A DNA stretch of 40,322 bases from Clostridia bacterium (GTDB taxonomy: Bacteria; Bacillota; Clostridia; Christensenellales; Aristaeellaceae). A program made the position numbers and the translations under genes. Below, in pieces: positions 1 to 8,950 of the stretch (the stretch's first letter is position 1; every line of letters begins with the position of its first letter). The notes below the pieces were generated by a model. The model had not been told where the DNA came from. It made no database searches and worked only from the letters and a program-made list of their open reading frames with translations. The DNA lies in the NCBI GenBank assembly GCA_017460395.1, contig JAFUBA010000240.1, forward strand, positions 1 through 40,322. Reading direction: 5' to 3'.

Positions 1-2
1 GA

Positions 3-716
3 AAAACATCAGCTCCTGATTCATTGAAGAACTACATTGACATGGATTTTGAGGGACTGCAGGAGACGGTAGCTCGGCTCATTGCCGGAGACAGGATCAC
101 GGTGAATGTCGACTCTTTCCAGAATGATTTTGAGTCCCTCGCGATCGCCGATGATGTTCTGACATTGCTGATTCATTTGGGCTATCTTGTCTATCATGAA
201 ACAGACAAAACAGCACGGATTCCAAACGGAGAAGTCAGGTCAGAGTTCCACCAGTTTCTCGCACAAAAGAGGATCAACAGCGGGTGGATGAGGCTGATTG
301 GACGCTCTCAGAAGCTTCTGGATGATACGATTGCCGGACGCAGTGATGATGTTGCGTCTGCCATAGATGAAATCAGGGCAGAACGGTACGCTCCGCAGTA
401 TACAAACCTTGAGCAATCGCTCAGGACAGTCATCAAATATGCATATCTGGTGGCCGCCGATCAATACATTGAACTTGAAGAAATTCCAGGCGGTAAGGGC
501 ATAGCGGATGTGGCCTTCATTCCCACACCACTGTCCAGACTCCCCGCCATGGTTGTTGAGTTAAAATGGAACAAGACGGCGGGAGGAGCAATTTCTCAGA
601 CAAAAGAGAAGAAATACACTGCGAAACTGAAACCTTTTGCAGGAAAGATACTCCTTGTCGGGATCAATTATGATGAAAAGACCGGCAAGCACACCTGCCT
701 GATTGAAAAGGCATGA
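3..716 (+). CDS. AAA-ATPase/PD-(D/E)XK nuclease family protein, 3' part only
   Basis: The frame is open to the window edge, so this is the C-terminal ~237 residues of a longer protein; the TTG at 24 is only an in-frame codon, not a supported start. The sequence matches the C-terminal half of the DUF1703-type proteins that carry an N-terminal AAA-like ATPase domain and a C-terminal PD-(D/E)XK nuclease-like domain. Visible marks are the hydrophobic segment LLIHLGYLVY, then ARIPNGEVRSEF, and the nuclease-like core with D in GIADVAF and E-x-K in VVELKWNK near the end. These proteins are abundant in gut Clostridia and Bacteroidetes and their role is not settled. A stem-loop follows at 727. Decayed relatives lie at 10318-10660 and 11252-11450. 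The family call is firm; function is unknown. Confidence 0.8.
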   Translation, partial: KTSAPDSLKNYIDMDFEGLQETVARLIAGDRITVNVDSFQNDFESLAIADDVLTLLIHLGYLVYHETDKTARIPNGEVRSEFHQFLAQKRINSGWMRLIGRSQKLLDDTIAGRSDDVASAIDEIRAERYAPQYTNLEQSLRTVIKYAYLVAADQYIELEEIPGGKGIADVAFIPTPLSRLPAMVVELKWNKTAGGAISQTKEKKYTAKLKPFAGKILLVGINYDEKTGKHTCLIEKA

Positions 717-726
717 ATTGCCACAT

Positions 727-780
727 GGCCCTCCGATCGCCATCCCGCCTGCAGGGTGACGGTGCGGAGGGCCTTGCTTT
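727..780 (+). terminator. Probable terminator of the AAA-ATPase gene
   Basis: A 9-bp perfect stem (GGCCCTCCG at 727-735 with CGGAGGGCC at 765-773) is followed by TTGCTTTG. It starts 10 bases after the stop codon. The loop is long (29 bases) and the T run is broken, so its strength is uncertain. Confidence 0.5.
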
Positions 781-838
781 GCTTATCCAGCCACTGACGG
801 CAGCTCCGGGCACCGGACCTACATGTGTCACGTCCAAA

Positions 839-863
839 GGACAGGTCTTCTTCAGACCTGTCC
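839..863 (-). terminator. Hairpin across the stop codon of the kinase gene
   Basis: Perfect 10-bp inverted repeat (GGACAGGTCT / AGACCTGTCC) with a 5-base loop. The stop codon of the minus-strand kinase gene (852-854) lies in the hairpin. On the minus strand it is followed by only a short T run, so it may be a terminator or an mRNA-end stabiliser. Confidence 0.45.
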
Positions 864-3800
864 ATTTCTCTCTGCCTCGGCCTTTTCTCGGATTTCCTCC
901 GGGCACAGCGGCAGCTTCACCTCATATGGCCAGTCCTGCACGTACTTTTCTGCCTCCTGGAAGGCTTCCTCGGCTTTCACGTACCATTCGGCCCGGGCGT
1001 AAACTTCCCCCAGGAACGTCCAGGCATCGAAGCGGGTCTCCCGGTAGCGGAGGGCATCCAGGTGCTTTTCGCAGAGTTGAATGGCCTCCATGACGGCATC
1101 CGCCGCGGCCTCAAAGTCCTGCATGTAGATGTTGACCCAGGTGGAGAACTCCAGGAGATGCTCTGCGATCGAGAGGTCCGAATCGGGTGACGCGTACGCG
1201 ATCCCGTCCGCTTCGGCAAGGTGCTTCTTTGCTGTGTCCCGCTCGCCCGCCTGGGCTGCGCAGATCGCCTCCGCGCAGTGGTACTGGTAGGTTTCGGGGT
1301 CATAAGGTCCGCAGAAGCGCCCAATCAGTGGCGCAGCCTCCCGGATGAGCCGCCGCGCCTCAGGCCGGTCCCGCTCGACGCTCAGGAGCGTCGTCACCTT
1401 CTCCAGGAGACAGGCAGCCAGCTGACGCCCGGCCTCCGGATGGTGGGATCTCCTGGCGGCTGCGATCGCCTGATCCTCATGGAGAAGGCATACATCCACG
1501 GAGCCCACCACATCCCGGTTGTGGAGGATCACGGCCATGGCCCGGTGGCAGGCGGACAAATAGTAGTCGCTCGGGTGGAGCGTGAGATAATGCCGCATAT
1601 CCTCGAGAATCTGGAGTGCATCCTCCGGGCTGTAAAGCCTGGCCCGGAAGTAGGCGGCGTTCTCGTAGAGGCGCAGGACGGTGTCTGGATCCAGGTGCCT
1701 AGGGTCCTCCAGGAGATCCAGCATCCGGAAGAGCGTGGTCGTGTCCTCGTCCACCGGCGCATCCATGAGCGTGCGGAAGAGCAGCCGCTGGGAGCTTTCC
1801 GAAACCCAGGTGATGTTTCTCAGCATCTGGTCTGCCACCCGGAGGAGACGGAGGAGGCCCAGGTAGTCTTTCGGGAACTGCTTGCCCGCATCGTCCGGCA
1901 CGCCGGTGGGAAGGATCAGGCGATAGAGCGATCGCATCATCTGGTCGGCTGCCAGGATGAGATCTTCGTCCCATGTCCAGGTGCGGACATACTCCTGCAT
2001 CAGGGGATGCAGGTACAGCTGTCCCTTCTCTGCCTTCAGCCAGCCTGCGGACTCCAGGTCATTCACAAAGTCGAGGGAGGGGAGGGCGGACAGCCTCCGG
2101 AAGAGGCCTGCCTCGATGCCGGGCATGTCAAAGAGGGAGAGGAGCTTCAGGCAGCGGCGGTCGTCCTCCGAAAACCGGTCTGCCTCCACGAGTCTGTCGA
2201 GGATCTTCAGGAGCGTCCCGTGATAGGCGCTCCGGTCCCGCACATAGTCGATCTTCTCCTTTGGCAGCTCGCCGAGGCCGAGCCCTGCCATCATCGCCTC
2301 CGCCACCTGCAGATCCAGGAAGCTCTTGGCAATCTGTCGGGCGATCAGCTCGGTGAGGAGGGTGTGCCCGGCGATGGAATCCACGATGGTCCGGAAGCTT
2401 TGGAGGTTCTGATCGTCCTGCAGATCGCAGTGGGCATAGTGGGAAAAGAGTGCCGCGAGGGCACTTTCTGTCATCTCACCCAGCTGCAGGCAGGGGCAGA
2501 AGCCCTCCGGCAGACGTTCCCGGGAGATGAGGAGGATGGTGGCGCCGGTGCGCGCGAGCAGATCCAGCTGCTCGAGGTGCTCCGGGATGAAATTATCGAT
2601 GACCAGCAGGATTTCCTGATCATGCGCGAGCAGCCCCAGGGCCTCGAGCTTGCGCTGCACATACGCCTGCGTGCTCTCATCCTTTTCCCGGGACACGGTG
2701 TTCAGCTGCAGCTGGCTGTCATCTGCGAGCACGTCCATGAGACTGCCCTGATCATAGACCGTGACGCACGCATCCCAGTCGCCATGGAAGGTACACAGGT
2801 AGCGGCGCACCAGCGTGCTCTTTCCGATGCCGCCCATGCCGCTGAGAGATGCGATGCCATGCCGGCTGTTCTCGAGGCACTGGCGGAGCGCCTGCAGCTC
2901 CTGCTCGCGCCCGTAGAAGGCCTGAGGGGCGGACAGAGGGGTAGAGCGCACGAATGGCCGCAGAGCGTCTGCGAGCGGGAGCATCTGCTTGAGCTGCTGT
3001 GCTGCCTCCCCGGCGTCCTGGTAGCGGTCCCCGGGGAAGCTGGCGAGGGTTCTGTGAAAGAAGGCCGTGAGCGCCCGAAAGAGCCTGTCCGGAAAGCTCC
3101 GGCATGGATATGCCATGCCCTCAAAGTCGTATACGGCATCCTGCTCGCCGTCAAAGGCCGTAGGCACACGGCGAAAGAGCCCGAAGAAGAGGACGGCGCC
3201 GAGAGCGTAGATGTCAGTGTGTTTTCCAAGCTCCCGAAGTCTTCCCGTCCTCTGCTCAAAGGGCGCAAAGCCCCTGGTGTAGGAGGTGCGGATGCTCCCG
3301 GGGTCATTTTCCCGGATGGCCCGCAGAAGATTCTCCCGCGACACCATGGAATCAAAGTCAAACAGCTGCACGAGGTCATGAGAACCCCGGATGGTCAGGA
3401 TGTTCTCAGGCTTCAGGTCGAGGTACAGATACCCTGCCCCGTGGATGCGATCGAGCGCCCTGGCAGCGGAAAGGACGAGGGACAGGCAGTCGTGCAGGGT
3501 TTCTCCCTGGTACTCCCGGAAGGTGCAGGCCTGCAGGTAGGTGGACACGATGTAGCAGGTGCCGCCTGAAAGATAGATATCGCTGGTGTTTGCCACCGAG
3601 TTGGTCAGGTCCCGCACCTCGAAGAGCTCGTGGTTTTTCTGATACGCCTCCCGGAAGCGTGAGATGGCGGCCTGAAAGGCCGGAAGATCTTCCTCCGCGG
3701 GCGATAGCGCACCGTCCTGGCCTCGCTCGATGTGCAGAGCGTTCGGGCAGCACTCCTTGATGCGCACAAGCTTCCTGTTGCCGAGATTGTCCTCATAGGA

Positions 3801-3923
3801 TGCATCGTAGACGATGCAGGAGCCGCCGCGCCCGATCTCCTGCCGGACGGTGTAATGGACAGATCCGTTCTTTGATTCGAGGGTGAGTGTTGTCCCCGGG
3901 GCCAGCGCCTGTCTTCGGTCCAT
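852..3923 (-). CDS. Ser/Thr protein kinase fused to a STAND (NB-ARC-like) ATPase and TPR-like repeats
   Basis: A 1023-residue three-part signalling protein. Residues ~25-315 are a Hanks-type kinase: glycine loop GRGGSCIVY (~32-39), beta-3 lysine in VRIKE (~K56), catalytic loop LDLKPEN (~D169) and a DFD motif in place of DFG (~189-191). Residues ~335-620 are a STAND NTPase with Walker A GMGGIGKST (~362-370) and Walker B ILLVIDN (~D442). The rest (~700-1023) is helical and TPR-like. There is no membrane segment, so it should be cytoplasmic. STAND proteins usually hold the ATPase closed until a ligand binds the repeat domain; here the output would be phosphorylation (inference). Two ATGs are possible: the SD (GGAGG at 3931-3935) is 1 base from the ATG at 3929 but 7 from that at 3923, so 3923 is chosen. 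It lies 29 bases after the upstream gene and is probably cotranscribed with it. Confidence 0.85.
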   Translation of the reverse strand: MDRRQALAPGTTLTLESKNGSVHYTVRQEIGRGGSCIVYDASYEDNLGNRKLVRIKECCPNALHIERGQDGALSPAEEDLPAFQAAISRFREAYQKNHELFEVRDLTNSVANTSDIYLSGGTCYIVSTYLQACTFREYQGETLHDCLSLVLSAARALDRIHGAGYLYLDLKPENILTIRGSHDLVQLFDFDSMVSRENLLRAIRENDPGSIRTSYTRGFAPFEQRTGRLRELGKHTDIYALGAVLFFGLFRRVPTAFDGEQDAVYDFEGMAYPCRSFPDRLFRALTAFFHRTLASFPGDRYQDAGEAAQQLKQMLPLADALRPFVRSTPLSAPQAFYGREQELQALRQCLENSRHGIASLSGMGGIGKSTLVRRYLCTFHGDWDACVTVYDQGSLMDVLADDSQLQLNTVSREKDESTQAYVQRKLEALGLLAHDQEILLVIDNFIPEHLEQLDLLARTGATILLISRERLPEGFCPCLQLGEMTESALAALFSHYAHCDLQDDQNLQSFRTIVDSIAGHTLLTELIARQIAKSFLDLQVAEAMMAGLGLGELPKEKIDYVRDRSAYHGTLLKILDRLVEADRFSEDDRRCLKLLSLFDMPGIEAGLFRRLSALPSLDFVNDLESAGWLKAEKGQLYLHPLMQEYVRTWTWDEDLILAADQMMRSLYRLILPTGVPDDAGKQFPKDYLGLLRLLRVADQMLRNITWVSESSQRLLFRTLMDAPVDEDTTTLFRMLDLLEDPRHLDPDTVLRLYENAAYFRARLYSPEDALQILEDMRHYLTLHPSDYYLSACHRAMAVILHNRDVVGSVDVCLLHEDQAIAAARRSHHPEAGRQLAACLLEKVTTLLSVERDRPEARRLIREAAPLIGRFCGPYDPETYQYHCAEAICAAQAGERDTAKKHLAEADGIAYASPDSDLSIAEHLLEFSTWVNIYMQDFEAAADAVMEAIQLCEKHLDALRYRETRFDAWTFLGEVYARAEWYVKAEEAFQEAEKYVQDWPYEVKLPLCPEEIREKAEAERNGQV

Positions 3924-3952
3924 AAGCATCCCTCCTGGAAGTGCGTGCAGGT

Positions 3953-5176
3953 CTATCTTACGCCGGGCGCGTGTGCATCTGGGTTTTCCGGTGCATCCTC
4001 AAGAGCAGCATTCAGAAGCTCGCACCAGAGGAGACGGAAGGTCACCAGGGGATCGGCGCTATTTGATGCGTAGAAGAAGATCCAGTCGTAGGGGTTTCCT
4101 ACATACAGTTCCGGGTATCCGGCCTGCGTCAGGATGTCATTCATCTGGAAAAGGCAGCGGTCCATGTCGCCGCGTTGTGCCTCATAGTTGCCGCGATCCA
4201 AAGCTTTCCCGGCCCAGAAGGTGTAAAACGACAGGAGGACCAGCCACTTTCTCACAGATTCGTAGGACACATGATTTCCGCTCAGGATGTCCTCGAGGAT
4301 CTGCCGGTCGGGGAAGGACTGGGCCACCTGCTCGTGCAGCCGGGCGAGGATCGGCCGGATGGTGCGGTCCGTAAAGAGCTCCCTCACAGAATCTTTATTC
4401 AGCTGGAAGAGCCAGAGATAGGCATCCCAGGTCCTGAGCCCTTCGCCCGGGGCGGGCAGCGGCGGGATGCCGCTCTCCTCATCACCGAATGTGTGCGGAA
4501 GGCCCTTTTCCCTTTCCTGAAGGAGAAGGCCGCCCGGGCCTGCGGTTTTCGTCCACATCCTGCGGATGGACTCGTAGGCGGTGACATTGAAGGCAGAGAA
4601 CATGTCGATGTGCTCCGTGAGGTACTGGATGAGCTCCTCCCTCGTGGTCATGCCTTTCAGGTCATCCCTGATCTGGCCGGTATAGACGACCTCGTCGCTC
4701 GCGTTGCTTTTCACGGGCTTTGGGAGCTGCCCCAGGATCTCAAAGGATTCCTGATATGAAAGCCGGTTCTTCAGGCAGAAGTAGTACACAGCCTCCCGCA
4801 GCTGGTGACAGTTGAGACTGCGCTCGTGGGCATAATAGCGCCGGAAGAAGTCATCCGTCCCGGCATCGTCCAGGCCAAAGGCAAAGCAGATCTGAAAGGC
4901 CGTCTCCCGCCGGATCGGCTGATTCTCCGTGAACCACTTGCGGATCTCCCGCGGAGGAGCCATGTCGGATGCCGAGAACTTCTTTCGTATGAAGGCCAGT
5001 TTTGCATCCGTGTCGGCCGGGTCGCCAGTGTACCCATGCTCGCAGATAAAGTCCGTCATGGCCTCAGAGAAGGGCCGAAACAGCCTTGTGACCCCGATGA
5101 GCTCGTCCAGGAAGTTGTCGTCATCCGGGGAGATGAAGTCCAGCGTTTTCTGGACGATGTCTGTATATTCAAGCAT
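3953..5176 (-). CDS. Uncharacterised 407-aa protein paired with the STAND kinase
   Basis: No recognised catalytic motif. The start at 5176 is preceded by GGAGGA at good spacing; the frame stays open a further 49 codons upstream without a ribosome site. The protein is soluble, with no signal peptide or membrane helix. Residues ~77-148 (REIRKWF ... ETAFQICFAFGLD ... LREAVYYFCLKN) form a helical block that I have the impression recurs in Clostridial proteins encoded beside Ser/Thr kinases; this is recollection, not a search. The C-terminal half is also helical and rich in aromatic residues. It is the first gene of the two-gene unit, so it is a candidate kinase substrate, adaptor or sensor (inference). 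Confidence 0.7.
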   Translation of the reverse strand: MLEYTDIVQKTLDFISPDDDNFLDELIGVTRLFRPFSEAMTDFICEHGYTGDPADTDAKLAFIRKKFSASDMAPPREIRKWFTENQPIRRETAFQICFAFGLDDAGTDDFFRRYYAHERSLNCHQLREAVYYFCLKNRLSYQESFEILGQLPKPVKSNASDEVVYTGQIRDDLKGMTTREELIQYLTEHIDMFSAFNVTAYESIRRMWTKTAGPGGLLLQEREKGLPHTFGDEESGIPPLPAPGEGLRTWDAYLWLFQLNKDSVRELFTDRTIRPILARLHEQVAQSFPDRQILEDILSGNHVSYESVRKWLVLLSFYTFWAGKALDRGNYEAQRGDMDRCLFQMNDILTQAGYPELYVGNPYDWIFFYASNSADPLVTFRLLWCELLNAALEDAPENPDAHAPGVR

Positions 5177-5233
5177 GCTGTCCTCCGTGCTTCTTCGTAT
5201 GTATCTTGTACCCAGCGAGATGTTGCATTTACC

Positions 5234-5261
5234 ATTATCGCCATCGGAGACAGATTGTAAA
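5234..5261 (-). promoter_or_regulatory. Promoter of the kinase operon
   Basis: On the minus strand: -35 TTTACA (5261-5256), 16-base spacer, -10 GATAAT (5239-5234), each one mismatch from consensus. It lies about 60 bases upstream of the ATG at 5176. Confidence 0.55.
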
Positions 5262-5323
5262 GCAGGTGAGCGTATCGGAATTTCGTTTTTGCCGGCGCTT
5301 ATGAACCTTGAAAGCGGGATCAT

Positions 5324-5539
5324 ACTGGCAGGCGCTGCCTTCTTACTGAATTACAACATGCCTGCCGGTTGGCGCTGCCCAGAATTCCGGGGCCTGACGG
5401 CCCGTTCTCTGATGAAAACTGTCCACGGGTGTACAGTTTAACCACAAGATATGATGACATGTGAATCACATGTCAAAAGAACGCGTATCTCAGATTCAGC
5501 TCCACCCGCCATGATTCTCCCCCTTTCCTCCTTAAACTG
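5324..5539. other. Intergenic stretch with an 8-bp-arm palindrome
   Basis: No gene is supported here. The only structure seen is a perfect inverted repeat GACATGTG-AAT-CACATGTC at 5456-5474, the size of a dimeric repressor site. No promoter was recognised next to it. Confidence 0.4.
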
Positions 5540-5577
5540 AAAAAACCCGGCCGCGTCACACATGGACGTCGGCCGGG
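5540..5577 (-). terminator. Terminator of the GH106-like gene
   Basis: Stem CCCGGCCG/CGGCCGGG (5546-5553 with 5570-5577), followed on the minus strand by a run of six T. It is ~120 bases beyond the stop codon at 5700. Confidence 0.75.
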
Positions 5578-5636
5578 CATACTTTCAGAATTTACGGACG
5601 GATTCTTTGGGAAGGCCAGGTCTTCCTGACTTCTCG

Positions 5637-5669
5637 GGCTGATCCGCTGATTGAATCAGCGGATCAGCC
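5637..5669. repeat. 33-bp near-perfect palindrome downstream of the GH106-like gene
   Basis: Arms of 16 bases (GGCTGATCCGCTGATT and its complement) around a single G. It lies 31 bases beyond the stop codon of the minus-strand gene and has no T run. As RNA it would form a very stable hairpin protecting the mRNA 3' end; as DNA it could be a protein site. Neither is shown. Confidence 0.6.
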
Positions 5670-5699
5670 AATCCAAACGGCAATTTTACGGCAGATGGA

Positions 5700-8600
5700 T
5701 CATTTCAGGAGGATGTCCACAAAGGGGACGATGGTTGCCTGGGTGAGGCCATAGCTGCGATACGCGACATCGTAGCCTTCCCAGCCACCGGTATTCTCCT
5801 GCTCCTGGAGCACTTCACGGTCCAGCTGCACATTGGTCAGATTGGAGCTGTATTCCACTTCGATGGTGTTTTCGCCCTCCACCAGCAGGGCACTGATATC
5901 GACTACGGGCCGATTCAGGTTCACCGCGTCGATGCGCTCCCCATTGACGGACACCTGCATGGACTGCACCACCGAGCCGAAATTGATGTAGGCTCCGCTG
6001 GCTTCACCGGCCCAATCGAAGGTGGCGGAATAGAAGCCCTTGCCGGAAACTGCCTTGCCAACCTCGGGAAGGTGATCCCAGGTGGACAGGGTGTCCAGAT
6101 CCAATTGGATCGCTGTTTTGACGGTGTCGAAGTTATGCTCTGTGGTTTCCACGCCCGCCACCGTTTCCGTGCGGAAGATTTCCTCGCCCGGGGTCCAGCT
6201 TTCTACGGTGACATGCCACCCGGTGATCTCATAGGGCGCAGGAACGGCGACAGTTTCTTCCACAGTAGTGCCATCGCTGAGGACGGCGGTCAGCGCACCG
6301 TCTGTCAGCGTGCGCAGCGCAATGCCTTCCCCGCTCACGAAAGCGGATGCCGCGTTGGTCTCTGTTACATGCAGGGGGGCTTCTGTGACACGTTCAAAGG
6401 CGTACAGCGCCACATTACCATAATCCAGGCTGACGGGGAACACGGTTTTCCCGTCCTCCCAGCGATAGTTGGCCAGCTGCGTCACTTCGCCGGTCCAGGC
6501 GTCGATCTGATACGGCACAAAGGCGCCGTCCATCACCATTTCAGTATCGATATGCGTTCCATGTCCCATGCCGCTGACGTGATCCTCACCGCAGTACAGA
6601 TCAGGGCAGTAGTTGTACAGATACAGGTACAGGTCATCTCCATCCTGCCGCACCTGGGACAGCAGCTGGGCGTTTTCCTCCGCGAAAGCGGCATAGGGGT
6701 ACACGTTCATAGCTTCCAGGGCTTCATCTACGTCGTCGTCGCTGGCGGCGGCGGCCACGTTGGGCAGCTTCATCATGGCGGAGATGGTTTGGGCCAGGGC
6801 GTCGTCGTTTCCGTCATTGTAGGGGGTCTGTACGGCCGCGCCATCTACGATAACCACCTTCAGGCCCTGCTGTGCCAATTCATACAGTTTCTGCGCGCCT
6901 TCCAGCGTCAGCCAGTCTTCGTACAGCACAACGGCCTTGTAGCCCGCCTGCTCCAGGGTGCCGGTTTCAGCGCTGTATGTCACGTTTTCGTTCAGCAGAA
7001 ACTCGGGGCTGAAATAATCGTAAGTGTAACCCTTATCCTGCAGACCGTAGGACTGGAAGTAGGAAGGAATGTTTTCGTGCCGCAGCAGCCAGTTCTGGTG
7101 GACCTGGGAGCGGGCTTTGGAGGGTGCCAGGATCAGTTGGCCATACTTCATATGGACAATGCCCACGTCGGTGCGGGATTTTCCTTCCCGCAGCAGCTGC
7201 TGCACGCGGCCCATGTGATTGTTGAATTCATCAAAATCGCTGTAACCGGGTTCACGCAGGCTGAGCACATTGAAATTGGCATCGCTGCGGAAACCGGGCC
7301 AGTCTACCTGCACTTCCTGAGGCGCCCACTGAGAGGTCCAGATGTGCCAGTTGATGCGGCTGACACCGGCGGCATACAGCATATATGCCTCCTGCATCCA
7401 GGTCTGATAATCATACACATAGCTGTAGCTGCCATGGGCGGAGGTTTCGGAGGACATCACCTGATTCAGCAGATGCGCGCTGCCGGACAGCAGGCGATAC
7501 ATGTCGATCTGATTGGCCTGGTTCAGGTTTTCCAGCTCGGGGTAATCCACCGTCATGCCGGGCTCTGAGATTTCCAGATATTTTCCATAGGAAATCTGCG
7601 CGCGGAGGGTGATGCCGTATTCATGCAGCCAGTCCCGGAAGGGGATCATCAGGTTTTCCATATAGAGCTCTGTGAGCACGTCATGGTAGTCGTTCAGGAT
7701 GCGCTGGCCCAGGTTCGCGTCGGTCAGGTTATAGGTACCGTACACCTCGGGGCCTGCGTCGATTCCCTTGGGCTGGGGCAGCCCGATGCCCAGGATCAGA
7801 TAGGGCTTGATGTCATAGCCTTTGCGGGCCAGGAATTCATCGGCAAAATCCTGCGTCCAATTCAGGAAGCCGCTGCCGGCGGTGTATTCAAGGGAATCCA
7901 TGAACAATTGCACGTCCCCGGCGGCAATTTTGGCGTTCAGTTCCGGATCATTGAGTACATGCTCCAGCCAGTACGCCTTCAGCCCTTCCAGGCCGGCTCT
8001 GTCGAAGTAGTTGATGCAGTAAGAGGTATCCACGGCGGGATTGGATACCTGGGCGCAGCCCTGCATGTAATAATACATGATCACGTAATCACCGTCGCTT
8101 GGGGCGGTCCATTCCAGCGTGCCGTTGTGACGGTTTTCATCCAGCACCACCAATTCACTCAAATTGAGAATTGTGTCGCCGTCCACCTCTGTGGCGCTGG
8201 TTTCGTTGCCGGAGGAGCTCAGCTTATAAGCGTAAGCGCCGATAAAGGAAGCCTTGTCTCGCATGGGAACCTCGGAAACGGCTCCGGTCCAGCTGTTGAT
8301 GGAGAAGGTGAACATAGGAATGTCCCCCGTGCGGCTTTCTCCTGCGGCCAGAGATTCGGTGGAATAGATCACGCACTGGTTAGCCGCCTGGGAGTCGGGA
8401 TCCAGCCCCGGATAGTTGGCGGTGGACCAGTTGGTGCCGGAGGTCAGGCCCACGGTCATGCCCAATTCCAGACACTTATTCAGCACCAGATGGAAATCGT
8501 GGTCCCACTGCTCGGAACCATAACCGTAGGTTTTGGCGTCCAAACTGTTCACATCCAGCTGGCACAGCTCAATGCCGCGGAAGCCGGCGTCATAGATAGC

Positions 8601-8807
8601 CTGTACTTCCTCCAGCAGCGTTTCGTCGGTATGGGCGCCCTCGGCCATCCACCAGCGCACTTCGGTGCGGTAGACGATATCGGGCGCCAGATACCGCGCG
8701 GCCAGGCTGTCAGCAAAGCGATCAGCGGCAGGCGTACTTTCTGCCAGGGCGGAAGCGGCGCTGGCCATCATCAATACAGCCAGCAGCAAACTCAGAATTC
8801 TCTTCAT
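5700..8807 (-). CDS. Secreted GH106-like glycosyl hydrolase (putative alpha-L-rhamnosidase)
   Basis: A 1035-residue extracellular enzyme. It starts with a signal peptide (MKRILSLLLAVLMMASAASALA, likely cut after ALA). The N-terminal part has the GH106-type opening: RWWMAEGAHTDETLLEEV then AGFRGIELCQLD. A long catalytic region follows, and the C-terminal ~100 residues (WDHLPEVGKAV ... VSVNGERIDAV ... EGENTIEVEYSS) look like the jelly-roll sugar-binding domain of GH2-type enzymes. The length fits the family. The start at 8807 is chosen because GGAGGGG lies upstream; the ATG at 8825 overlaps that site. It is divergent from an AraC regulator with shared operator repeats, so it is probably induced by its sugar. 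No transporter is adjacent. GH106 is an assignment by motif and length; another rhamnosidase-type family is possible. Confidence 0.8.
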   Translation of the reverse strand: MKRILSLLLAVLMMASAASALAESTPAADRFADSLAARYLAPDIVYRTEVRWWMAEGAHTDETLLEEVQAIYDAGFRGIELCQLDVNSLDAKTYGYGSEQWDHDFHLVLNKCLELGMTVGLTSGTNWSTANYPGLDPDSQAANQCVIYSTESLAAGESRTGDIPMFTFSINSWTGAVSEVPMRDKASFIGAYAYKLSSSGNETSATEVDGDTILNLSELVVLDENRHNGTLEWTAPSDGDYVIMYYYMQGCAQVSNPAVDTSYCINYFDRAGLEGLKAYWLEHVLNDPELNAKIAAGDVQLFMDSLEYTAGSGFLNWTQDFADEFLARKGYDIKPYLILGIGLPQPKGIDAGPEVYGTYNLTDANLGQRILNDYHDVLTELYMENLMIPFRDWLHEYGITLRAQISYGKYLEISEPGMTVDYPELENLNQANQIDMYRLLSGSAHLLNQVMSSETSAHGSYSYVYDYQTWMQEAYMLYAAGVSRINWHIWTSQWAPQEVQVDWPGFRSDANFNVLSLREPGYSDFDEFNNHMGRVQQLLREGKSRTDVGIVHMKYGQLILAPSKARSQVHQNWLLRHENIPSYFQSYGLQDKGYTYDYFSPEFLLNENVTYSAETGTLEQAGYKAVVLYEDWLTLEGAQKLYELAQQGLKVVIVDGAAVQTPYNDGNDDALAQTISAMMKLPNVAAAASDDDVDEALEAMNVYPYAAFAEENAQLLSQVRQDGDDLYLYLYNYCPDLYCGEDHVSGMGHGTHIDTEMVMDGAFVPYQIDAWTGEVTQLANYRWEDGKTVFPVSLDYGNVALYAFERVTEAPLHVTETNAASAFVSGEGIALRTLTDGALTAVLSDGTTVEETVAVPAPYEITGWHVTVESWTPGEEIFRTETVAGVETTEHNFDTVKTAIQLDLDTLSTWDHLPEVGKAVSGKGFYSATFDWAGEASGAYINFGSVVQSMQVSVNGERIDAVNLNRPVVDISALLVEGENTIEVEYSSNLTNVQLDREVLQEQENTGGWEGYDVAYRSYGLTQATIVPFVDILLK

Positions 8808-8875
8808 AAAGATACCCCTCCTCATACGATTTGCCCATCGGAGAAGCGGTGCTTCGCCCGGACGGGCTTTGATTC

Positions 8876-8904
8876 AGTATATCAAAGGGGGATTCCGGAA
8901 TTCT
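8876..8904 (-). promoter_or_regulatory. Promoter of the GH106-like gene (weak -35)
   Basis: Minus strand -10 TATACT at 8881-8876. The expected -35 position (8904-8899, AGAATT) is poor and falls on the first ATTCTTG operator copy. A good -10 with no -35, overlapped by a regulator site, is typical of an activator-dependent promoter. Confidence 0.5.
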
Positions 8905-8950
8905 TGCGACTTTTTTGCTGTATTCTTGTACTTTTTTCTGTGGAATCTTG
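8900..8950. promoter_or_regulatory. Three-copy direct-repeat operator, 22-bp spacing
   Basis: ATTCTTG occurs at 8900-8906 and 8922-8928, and AATCTTG at 8944-8950: exactly 22 bases (two helical turns) apart. The first two copies are followed by a CTTTTTT run. Copy 1 covers the -35 position of the GH106-like gene and copy 3 covers the -35 of the regulator gene. This fits an AraC-type activator/autorepressor site. Confidence 0.65.

Noticed and set aside
1221-3569. 782-codon open frame antisense to the kinase gene
   Set aside because: GC-rich third positions on the real gene remove stops from the opposite strand; no ribosome site, and the translation is low-complexity without domains.
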